Below the pieces are notes generated by a model. It was not told the DNA's origin. It ran no database searches and saw only the letters and a program-made list of their open reading frames with translations. The translations under genes were made by a program, and so were the position numbers. From Mycolicibacterium rhodesiae NBB3 (GTDB lineage: Bacteria > Actinomycetota > Actinomycetes > Mycobacteriales > Mycobacteriaceae), in contig NC_016604.1 of the NCBI RefSeq assembly GCF_000230895.2, forward strand, positions 5,890,001-5,954,000: DNA of 64,000 nucleotides. The letters run 5' to 3'. This document shows, piece after piece, positions 57,463-64,000 of the stretch; position 1 is the first letter of the stretch; each line of letters begins with the position of its first letter.

Positions 57463-58200
57463 CTAGCGGGCTGCGTAGTCGTGCGTACCCGCGGCGGTCC
57501 GGAGCTGGTGCCGACCGCGGCCCACCGAACGCAGGGTGCCGTTGAGGAAGTCCTCGAACTCCGCCAGCTTGCTGTCGACGTAGATGTCGCATTCACCGCG
57601 CAACCGGTCGGCTTCGGCGTGTGCCGAGTCGATCAGACGGGTGGCCTCGGCGGTCGCGGTCTGCACGATCTCGGTCTGCGAGACAAGGCGCTGCTGCTCT
57701 TTGATGCCTTCCTGCACAGCCTTCTCGTAGGCGAGGTTGCCGTTCTCGATGAGCCGGTCGGCCTCGGTCTTGGCGCGCCCCGTGCTCGCCTCGTACTCCC
57801 GCTTGGCGGTGGCGGCGAGGCGTGCAGCCTCGTCGCGGGCCTCGGCGACCATGCGTTCGCTGTGCTGGCGGGCCTCGGAGACCATGCGGTCAGCCTGCGA
57901 CTTCGCGTCCGCGAGCAGCCGGTCAGCTTCGGCGCGGGCATGGTTGACCAGCGAGTCTGCCTCGGCCGTCGCCGAGGACACCATGGACCCGGAGTGTTCC
58001 TTGGCCTCGCGCAGCAACGTGTCGCGAGCATCCAGCACGTCCTGGGCGTCGTCGAGTTCGCCGGGAATCGCGTCCTTGATGTCGTCGATCAACTCGAGGA
58101 CATCGCCGCGGGGCACCACGCAGCCGGCCGTCATGGGCACACCGCGCGCTTCTTCAACGATCGCGCCCAACTCGTCAAGCGCTTCAAATACTCGGTACAC
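57463..58200 (-). CDS. sepIVA: SepIVA-type DivIVA-domain coiled-coil protein (Rv2927c homologue)
   Basis: A 245-aa cytoplasmic coiled-coil protein. GTG at 58200 gives VYRVFEALDELGAIVEEARGVPMTAGCVVPRGDVLELIDDI, followed by about 150 residues of Ala/Glu/Arg/Asp-rich heptads with repeated EADRL(L/I) segments, and a short Gly/Arg end. SepIVA is required for septation and polar growth in M. smegmatis, so a division or cell-envelope role is expected. In M. tuberculosis the PDIM/PGL locus follows; here the next gene is the hemerythrin-like one. Confidence 0.9.
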   Translation of the reverse strand: MYRVFEALDELGAIVEEARGVPMTAGCVVPRGDVLELIDDIKDAIPGELDDAQDVLDARDTLLREAKEHSGSMVSSATAEADSLVNHARAEADRLLADAKSQADRMVSEARQHSERMVAEARDEAARLAATAKREYEASTGRAKTEADRLIENGNLAYEKAVQEGIKEQQRLVSQTEIVQTATAEATRLIDSAHAEADRLRGECDIYVDSKLAEFEDFLNGTLRSVGRGRHQLRTAAGTHDYAAR

Positions 58201-58393
58201 GGCACACCCTCCAGGCGTAGTTGACAGTTACCAGTGTGCCTGGTGTTACCCGTGTGACTCAGCTACCGACACGGTGTGTCGCGTCTTTGCTGCTAAATGC
58301 TGTGTCGCCGCTTCCCCAGGCCGCAGGTCCGTCTGCATCTCCTGCGCACATTATGTCAATACGCGGGGTGGCGGCGTCCAGGCGTCCAAGCCG

Positions 58394-58960
58394 CTAGCGG
58401 ACCGCCGCGGCTATCGCGTCGCGCGCCCGGTCGAGCATCGAGGCGAACGGGCCGACGAGGAAGTTGGTCTTGGCGCTCTCCACACCCGGGTGTGGGCGCG
58501 TCGGCGCGATGGCCTCGGCGGCCAGTACTGCCTTGGCCATCCGTCCGCGATCGTCCGCCGAGAGATTGGCCTCGAGCTTGGTGAACTCCTCGTTCTCCTC
58601 ATGCTCGGCGTGATCGATGACGGCGTCGCGGAATGTGTTCAGTTCGTCGATGAACTTCGGCGAATCGATATCCATGTCCTCGAGCTTGGAGAGCATCTCT
58701 TTCGATTCGTGCTCCTCTTTCAGGCGGGCATCGACGATCTCGTCACCATTGGCCACCTCGTGGCGGACCCGGGGGTGCACCACCATCTCTTCGGCGGTTT
58801 CGTGGACGGCCAGCAATTGGCGCAATTCAACAAAGGCCTTCTCGCGCGCTTTCGTGTCCGACGCGCTGAGCACCTCGTCGAACATGTCCTTGATCAGGTT
58901 GTGCTGGTCTTTCAGGAATTTCACGACATCGTCGGTCGACTGTACAAATGTCTCAACCAC
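58394..58960 (-). CDS. Hemerythrin/HHE-domain protein
   Basis: A 188-aa four-helix protein: VVKFLKDQHNLIKDMFDEVL, LLAVHETAEEMVVHPRVRHEVANGDEI, LKEEHESKEML and VIDHAEHEENEEF. The His and Glu residues fit a non-heme di-iron centre that binds O2 or NO. Several mycobacterial paralogues of this type affect the oxidative stress response. The GTG start leaves VETFVQSTDDVVKFL as the N-terminus. It has its own promoter region of about 80 bases downstream of coaD. Confidence 0.92.
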   Translation of the reverse strand: MVETFVQSTDDVVKFLKDQHNLIKDMFDEVLSASDTKAREKAFVELRQLLAVHETAEEMVVHPRVRHEVANGDEIVDARLKEEHESKEMLSKLEDMDIDSPKFIDELNTFRDAVIDHAEHEENEEFTKLEANLSADDRGRMAKAVLAAEAIAPTRPHPGVESAKTNFLVGPFASMLDRARDAIAAAVR

Positions 58961-59042
58961 GGCAAATACCTCAATACTTATGGGAATTGGTTTGGCGCAG
59001 GGGGCTGTGCGCTCCTGGTTGCCTACCCCGTGAGCTGGACGG

Positions 59043-59519
59043 TCAACCCTCGAGCTTGGCCTGCAGCCGCACGTTGACGGACTCGGGCAGCAGCGCGGAC
59101 ACGTCGCCGCCCAGCACCGCGACCTCCTTCGCCAGCGAGGACGACACGAAGGAATACGTCGGCGTGGTGGCGACGAAGAAGGTGTCGACGCCCGCGATGT
59201 GCTTGTTCATCTGAGCCATCTGCAGCTCGTATTCGAAGTCGGTACCGGTGCGCAGGCCCTTGACGATCGCGGTCAGGCCGCGGCTCTTGACGAAGTCGAC
59301 GACGAGCCCCTCACCGGACTCCGCGCGCAGGTTGGGCAGGTGCGCGGTGGATTCCTCGATCATCGCGATGCGCTCGTCGAGGCTGAACATGCCCTTCTTG
59401 TTGGGATTCACCAGCACGGCCACGACGACTTCGTCGAACTGGGCGGCCGCGCGCTCGAAGATGTCGACATGGCCCAGGGTGACCGGATCGAAGGAACCCG
59501 GGCAAACGGCGCCACTCAT
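59043..59519 (-). CDS. coaD: Phosphopantetheine adenylyltransferase
   Basis: A 158-aa enzyme of CoA synthesis, joining AMP to 4'-phosphopantetheine. ATG at 59519 gives MSGAVCPGSFDPVTLGHVDIFERAA with the HxGH-type motif (TLGH). VNPNKKGMFSLDERIAMI and VKGLRTGTDFEYELQMAQMNKH supply the substrate pocket, and SFVSSSLAKEVA the nucleotide contact. It lies 23 bases after rsmD on the same strand. The open frame to 59678 is a shadow. Confidence 0.97.
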   Translation of the reverse strand: MSGAVCPGSFDPVTLGHVDIFERAAAQFDEVVVAVLVNPNKKGMFSLDERIAMIEESTAHLPNLRAESGEGLVVDFVKSRGLTAIVKGLRTGTDFEYELQMAQMNKHIAGVDTFFVATTPTYSFVSSSLAKEVAVLGGDVSALLPESVNVRLQAKLEG

Positions 59520-59542
59520 GGGAAACGACGCTACAGGGCCGC

Positions 59543-60097
59543 TCAGGTCCTCTCGCCCAGTTCGAGCCGGGTGTCGCCATACGTGCGCGACGGCCACGCC
59601 TGCCAACCATCGGGCCAGCTCAGCTCGGGACCGGAGGACGGCCGTTCGATGACGGCCACGGTCCCGCTCGCCGTCCATCCACCCTGCACCAGCGCGGCGA
59701 GCACGGATTCGATCTCACCGGCGTCGACCTCGTATGGCGGATCGGCGAACACCAGGTCCGCGGGCTGCGCACCGCCCGACGCCAGTACGGCGGAGACGGC
59801 TCCGCGACGCACGGTGGCCCCGGTAACCCCGAGCGCGGCGATGTTCTTGTCGATGACGTTCGCGGCACGGTGGTCGGATTCGACGAACACCGCAGAGGTC
59901 GCTCCACGGGAGAGCGCCTCGAGGCCCAATGCGCCCGAGCCGGCGTACAGATCGAGCACCGAAAGCCCATCGAGGTCGAGACGCGCCGTCAGCAGATTGA
60001 ACAGAGATTCCCTGACCCGATCCGTGGTGGGCCGGGTCCCGGTGCGCGGCACCGCGATTCGCCGTCCGCCCAGGGTGCCGGCGACGATGCGGGTCAG
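59543..60097 (-). CDS. rsmD: 16S rRNA (guanine-966-N2)-methyltransferase RsmD, inferred CTG start
   Basis: A 184-aa S-adenosylmethionine-dependent methyltransferase. Reading from CTG at 60097 gives LTRIVAGTLGGRRIAVPRTGTRPTTDRVRESLFN, which matches the family N-terminus (MTRI..G..GGRRI.VP). The first ATG, GTG or TTG in frame is the GTG at 60052, which would delete this conserved segment. The CTG overlaps the pyc stop by 4 bases (CTGA). The core has VLDLYAGSGALGLEALSRGA and the catalytic LVFADPPYEVD. Start inference is good but unusual. Confidence 0.85.
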   Translation of the reverse strand: MTRIVAGTLGGRRIAVPRTGTRPTTDRVRESLFNLLTARLDLDGLSVLDLYAGSGALGLEALSRGATSAVFVESDHRAANVIDKNIAALGVTGATVRRGAVSAVLASGGAQPADLVFADPPYEVDAGEIESVLAALVQGGWTASGTVAVIERPSSGPELSWPDGWQAWPSRTYGDTRLELGERT

Positions 60098-63000
60098 CTG
60101 ACCACCACCAGGAGGTCGCCACCTTCGACCTGCGCTGTGGCCGAAACCGCGACGCGGCTGACCTCGCCGGCTTTCGGAGCGGTGATCGCCGCCTCCATCT
60201 TCATCGCCTCGATCGTGGCGATGGTCTGTCCGGCGTCGACCTTTTCACCGACGGACACATTGACGGTCACCACCCCGGCAAACGGTGCGGCGACGTGGTC
60301 GGGATTGGCGCGGTCAGCCTTCTCGGCGGCGGGCACCTCGGTGGCGATGCTGTTGTCGCGCACCACAACAGGTCGCAACTGACCGTTGAATATGCACATC
60401 ACGGTGCGCATGCCGCGCTCATCGGGATCGGAGATCGCTTCCAGCCCGATCAGCAGTTCCACACCGCGCTCGAGCCGCACCCGATGCTCGTCGCCGTGGC
60501 GCAGCCCGTAGAAGAACTGGTTGGCCGACAGGCTCGACGTGTCGCCGTAGAGATCCCGATGGGCCTCGAATTCCTTTGTCGGTCCGGGGAACAGCAGCCG
60601 GTTCAAGGTGGCCTGGCGCACCTCACCGGGTTGTGCCAGTGCCGATTCGTCGTCCGCGGACAGCTCTTGGGTGGGCCTGGCGGGCGGCCGCCCGGCCAGC
60701 GCCTTGGTGCGCAGCGGTTCGGGCCAGCCACCCGGCGGGTCGCCGAGCTCGCCGCGCAGAAATCCGATGACCGAATCGGGAATGTCGAACCGCGCTGGGT
60801 CCGAGGCGAATTCGTCGGCGCTGATACCGGCGCCGACGAGCGCGAGTGCCAGGTCACCGACCACCTTGCTCGACGGCGTGACCTTCACCAGCCTGCCCAG
60901 AATGCGATCGGCCGCCGCGTAATTGGCTTCGATCTCCTCGAACCGGTCCCCCAGTCCCAGCGCGATCGCCTGCTGGCGCAGGTTCGACAACTGACCACCG
61001 GGGATCTCGTGGTGGTACACGCGCCCCGTCGGAGTGGGAGGACCGGACGCCACAACATCGAAGGGCGCGTACACCTTTCGCAGCGCTTCGAAGTAGGGCT
61101 CGAGATCGCACACCGCTGACAACGACAGCCCGGTGTCGTACTCGGTATGTGCGGCCGCCGCGACGATCGAAGACAGCGCGGGCTGGCTGGTGGTGCCCGC
61201 CAACGGTGCGGACGCCCCGTCGACGGCGTTCGCGCCGGCCTGCCACGCCGCCAGGTAGGTGGCCAACTGACCACCGGGAGTGTCGTGCGTGTGCACGTGC
61301 ACAGGCAGATCGAAGCGCGAGCGCAGGGCCGACACCAGCAGCGTGGCCGCGTGCGGGCGCAGCAGCCCGGCCATGTCCTTGATCGCCAGCACGTGCGCGC
61401 CGGCGTCGACGATCTGTTCGGCCAGTTTGAGGTAGTAGTCCAGGGTGTAGAGGTTCTCGCCAGGGTCGGCCAGATCGCCCGTGTAGCTCATCGCGACCTC
61501 AGCGATCGAAACACCCGTCTCGCGGACCGCGTCGATCGCGGGCCGCATCGACTCCACATTGTTCAGCGCGTCGAAGATCCGATAGATGTCGACGCCCGTG
61601 GCGGTCGCCTCCTCAACGAAGGCCTTGGTGACCGTCTCCGGGTAGGGCGTGTAGCCCACGGTGTTGCGGCCGCGCAAGAGCATCTGCAAGCAGATGTTCG
61701 GCATCGCCTCACGCAACGCGGCCAGCCGCTCCCACGGGTCTTCCTTCAAAAACCGAAGCGCCACATCGTATGTCGCGCCGCCCCAGCACTCCACCGACAA
61801 CAGTTGCGGCGTCATCCGCGCGATGTAGGGCGCCACCATCAGCAGACCCGTGGTCCGCAGCCGCGTCGCCAGCAGCGACTGGTGCGCATCGCGGAACGTC
61901 GTGTCCGTGACACCGACGGCCTTCGACTCGCGCATCCAGGACGCGAAACCTTCCGGACCCAGTTGCGTCAGCCGCTGCTTGGAGCCCGCGGGCGGCGGTT
62001 CGGACAGATCGACCTCGGGCAGCTTGTCGTGCGGATAGACCGTGGACGGGCGCGGCCCGTGCGGTTGATTGACCGTCACGTCCGCCAGGTAGTTGAGAAT
62101 CTTGGTGCCGCGATCGGCCGGCGTATGAGCGGTCAGCAGATACGGACGGTCATCGATGAACGACGTGGTGACCCGTCCGGCGCGGAAGTCGGGGTCATTG
62201 ACGACGGCCAGCAGGAACGGAATGTTCGTCGACACCCCGCGCACACGAAATTCGGCCAGCGCGCGACGCGACCGCGCGACCGCCGCCGCGTAGTCGCGTC
62301 CGCGGCAGGTCAACTTCACCAGAAGCGAGTCGAAGTGCGCCCCGATCTCAGCACCCAAATGCGTTGCGCCGTCCAGCCGTATCCCCGCCCCACCCGGTGA
62401 CCGGTAACTGGTGATGCGTCCGGTGTCGGGACGGAACCCGTTCGCGGGATCCTCGGTGGTGATCCGGCACTGCATGGCAGCACCGCGGATCTGCAGAGTG
62501 TCCTGGCTCAACCCGAGGTCTTCGAGTGTTTCGCCGTCGGCGATGCGCAGCTGGCTCGCCACGAGGTCGACATCGGTGATCTCTTCGGTGACGGTGTGTT
62601 CGACCTGGATGCGCGGGTTCATCTCGATGAACACGTAGTGGCCGCGCTCGTCGAGTAGGAATTCGACGGTGCCCGCGTAGGTGTAGTCGATCTGGCGGGC
62701 GAACGCGACCGCGTCGGCGCAGATCTTGTCCCGTAACTCGGCGGGAAAGTTTGGGGCGGGCGCGAGTTCGATGACCTTCTGATGGCGGCGTTGCAGGCTG
62801 CAGTCACGTTCGAACAGATGCATGACGCTGCCGTGTTTGTCGGCAAGGATCTGCACTTCGATGTGGCGGGGGTTGAGCACCGCCTGCTCGAGGTAAACCA
62901 TCGGGTCGCCAAACGCCGACTCAGCCTCGCGGCTGGCCGCTTCGATTGCCTCCTGCAGCGCAGACGCATCGGTGACGCGCCGCATGCCGCGGCCACCGCC

Positions 63001-63486
63001 GCCGGAGACCGCCTTGACGAACAACGGAAATTCCATCGTCGCCGACGCCGCGACCAACTCCTCGACCGACGACGACGGCGCTGAGGAGTTCAGCACCGGC
63101 AAGCCGGCATCGCGCGCCGCCGCGATGGCCCTGGCCTTGTTCCCCGTCAGCTCGAGGATGTCGGCACTCGGACCGATGAACGTGATGCCGGCGTCCGCAC
63201 ACGCCGCGGCCAGCTGCGGATTCTCGGAAAGGAATCCGTACCCGGGGTAGACGGCGTCGGCGCCGGCCTGTTGTGCGACGCGGATGATCTCGTCGACGGA
63301 AAGGTAGGCGCGGACCGGATGGCCTGTGTCGCCGATCTCATACGACTCGTCAGCCTTGAGCCGGTGCTGGGAGTTGCGGTCCTCGTGTGCGTATACCGCG
63401 ATGGTTGTGATGCCCATCTCGTAGGCGGCGCGGAATGCCCGGATCGCGATCTCGCCGCGATTGGCCACCAACAATTTTGATATCAC
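60094..63486 (-). CDS. pyc: Pyruvate carboxylase
   Basis: A 1130-aa single-chain biotin enzyme making oxaloacetate from pyruvate. The N-terminal biotin-carboxylase domain has ISKLLVANRGEIAIRAFRAA, ATP-grasp KAVSGGGGRGMRRV and MNPRIQVEHTVTEEIT. The carboxyltransferase domain has VTDTTFRDAHQSLLATRLRT. The C-terminal biotinyl domain has IATIEAMKMEAAITAPKAGE, with the biotinylated Lys in EAMKME. GTG at 63486. Its stop overlaps the rsmD start. Confidence 0.97.
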   Translation of the reverse strand: MISKLLVANRGEIAIRAFRAAYEMGITTIAVYAHEDRNSQHRLKADESYEIGDTGHPVRAYLSVDEIIRVAQQAGADAVYPGYGFLSENPQLAAACADAGITFIGPSADILELTGNKARAIAAARDAGLPVLNSSAPSSSVEELVAASATMEFPLFVKAVSGGGGRGMRRVTDASALQEAIEAASREAESAFGDPMVYLEQAVLNPRHIEVQILADKHGSVMHLFERDCSLQRRHQKVIELAPAPNFPAELRDKICADAVAFARQIDYTYAGTVEFLLDERGHYVFIEMNPRIQVEHTVTEEITDVDLVASQLRIADGETLEDLGLSQDTLQIRGAAMQCRITTEDPANGFRPDTGRITSYRSPGGAGIRLDGATHLGAEIGAHFDSLLVKLTCRGRDYAAAVARSRRALAEFRVRGVSTNIPFLLAVVNDPDFRAGRVTTSFIDDRPYLLTAHTPADRGTKILNYLADVTVNQPHGPRPSTVYPHDKLPEVDLSEPPPAGSKQRLTQLGPEGFASWMRESKAVGVTDTTFRDAHQSLLATRLRTTGLLMVAPYIARMTPQLLSVECWGGATYDVALRFLKEDPWERLAALREAMPNICLQMLLRGRNTVGYTPYPETVTKAFVEEATATGVDIYRIFDALNNVESMRPAIDAVRETGVSIAEVAMSYTGDLADPGENLYTLDYYLKLAEQIVDAGAHVLAIKDMAGLLRPHAATLLVSALRSRFDLPVHVHTHDTPGGQLATYLAAWQAGANAVDGASAPLAGTTSQPALSSIVAAAAHTEYDTGLSLSAVCDLEPYFEALRKVYAPFDVVASGPPTPTGRVYHHEIPGGQLSNLRQQAIALGLGDRFEEIEANYAAADRILGRLVKVTPSSKVVGDLALALVGAGISADEFASDPARFDIPDSVIGFLRGELGDPPGGWPEPLRTKALAGRPPARPTQELSADDESALAQPGEVRQATLNRLLFPGPTKEFEAHRDLYGDTSSLSANQFFYGLRHGDEHRVRLERGVELLIGLEAISDPDERGMRTVMCIFNGQLRPVVVRDNSIATEVPAAEKADRANPDHVAAPFAGVVTVNVSVGEKVDAGQTIATIEAMKMEAAITAPKAGEVSRVAVSATAQVEGGDLLVVVS

Positions 63487-63512
63487 GCGCTACCGCCCCC
63501 GTCGCATCGTTC

Positions 63513-64000
63513 TTAGAGGAGCGTGGACCAGTAGTCCCAGAAGCGCACCAGGATCAGCAGGAGCACTGCGGTGAACCATAGCGCCACCAATGACCAGCGC
63601 CAGGTATGAAGCAGGCGCACAACACCATTGGCCGTCGCTGGGGCGGCGGCGATCGACGTCACGACCACGAGCAGGGGAATCGTCACGGCCCATACCACCA
63701 TGCAGTACGGGCACAGCGCGCCGATGCTGTACAGGCTCTGCCACGCCAGCCAGTGCACGAACACGGTGCCGAGCAGGGTTCCTACCGCCAGCCCTGCCCA
63801 ATACCAGCGCGGCAGTTCGACTTTGGCGACCGCTAGTACCCCGGTCACCAGCACCACCGTGAAGGCCACGATGCCCATGAGCGAGTTCGGGAAGCCGAAC
63901 ACAGACGCCTGCGGGGTGATCATCACCGACCCGCACGAAAGCACCGGATTGATGCTGCAGGACGGCACATAGTCCGGGTTGAGCAGAATCTCGATCTTCT
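63513..64000 (-). CDS. Vitamin K epoxide reductase (VKOR) family protein (5' truncated by window edge)
   Basis: The frame stays open from the right edge of the window, reading KIEILLNPDYVPSCSINPVLSCGSVM. The catalytic CPYC is in SIGALCPYCMVVW, the loop Cys pair in PSCSINPVLSC, and about five hydrophobic helices continue to the end (..VRFWDYWSTLL). Mycobacterial VKOR recharges the periplasmic disulfide-forming DsbA-like system. The position next to pyc matches Rv2968c. The missing N-terminus lies beyond base 64000. Confidence 0.93.
   Translation of the reverse strand, partial: KIEILLNPDYVPSCSINPVLSCGSVMITPQASVFGFPNSLMGIVAFTVVLVTGVLAVAKVELPRWYWAGLAVGTLLGTVFVHWLAWQSLYSIGALCPYCMVVWAVTIPLLVVVTSIAAAPATANGVVRLLHTWRWSLVALWFTAVLLLILVRFWDYWSTLL

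Noticed and set aside
1..64000. CRISPR array, insertion sequence, transposase, tRNA or rRNA genes
   Set aside because: None was found by eye; the only tandem repeat of array-like type is the coding 27-bp repeat in glnD.

Overview
The window is a high-GC actinobacterial chromosome segment, almost certainly from a fast-growing mycobacterium (Mycolicibacterium type). The right half (about 31.9-64 kb) follows the gene order of the Mycobacterium tuberculosis region Rv2901c-Rv2968c: DUF2469, rnhB, lepB, rplS, lppW, trmD, rimM, khpA, rpsP, dacB2-like genes, amidohydrolase, ffh, glnD, glnB, amt, ftsY, smc, acyP, osmC-like, mutM, rnc, DUF177, sepIVA, coaD, rsmD, pyc and a VKOR-like gene. In M. tuberculosis the PDIM/PGL lipid locus lies between sepIVA and coaD. 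Here only one hemerythrin-domain gene occupies that gap.

The left half (about 0.4-31.9 kb) is an accessory catabolic island abutting the DUF2469 gene. It holds four cytochromes P450, three acyl-CoA dehydrogenases, a CaiB-type CoA transferase, a DapA/NanA-type aldolase, an aldehyde dehydrogenase, two SDR oxidoreductases (one of the mycofactocin-coupled type), a CMD-family protein, an amidohydrolase, a nitroreductase, a mycothiol-dependent-isomerase-like protein, two AveC-like membrane proteins, two ABC-type binding proteins without signal peptides, two DapB-like oxidoreductases and a MoxR AAA/VWA pair. It carries three TetR-type regulators, one with two TetR modules in one chain. The gene set suggests oxidation of a hydrophobic, possibly terpenoid or polycyclic compound by P450s and dehydrogenases, CoA activation, beta-oxidation-like steps and retro-aldol cleavage. 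The substrate cannot be named from sequence.

Layout of the island. Minus-strand units: 433-2544 (P450, AveC-like, 40-aa membrane peptide); 3332-7707 (CoA transferase, aldolase, unassigned acyl-group protein, ACAD); 10155-17489 (two P450s, ALDH, SDR, AveC-like, binding protein); 17551-20243 (MoxR ATPase, VWA protein); 27261-30673 (binding protein, P450, DapB-like). Plus-strand units: TetR 2669; TetR 7840; 8538-10064 (SDR, CMD); 20357-25146 (ACAD pair, SDR remnant, amidohydrolase, nitroreductase, SnoaL-like); 25271-27264 (tandem TetR, MDMPI-like); 30801-31904 (DapB-like). Several genes occur as pairs: P450s at 433 and 28386, AveC-like at 1640 and 15230, binding proteins at 16371 and 27261, and DapB-like at 29600 and 30801. 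This suggests growth by duplication or two parallel branches.

Three families of candidate operators tie the island together. GGAACA(A/G)AT-type elements occur upstream of five transcription units. An AATAGTG-N2-CACTATT-type palindrome occurs at two distant divergent promoters. Two copies of GACTGTACAGTC precede the TetR gene at 7840. In the housekeeping half, GlnR-like boxes precede amt-glnB-glnD, a 27-bp coding repeat expands GlnD, and two copies of a palindromic intergenic element sit between convergent genes. I saw no tRNA, rRNA, CRISPR array, insertion sequence or transposase.
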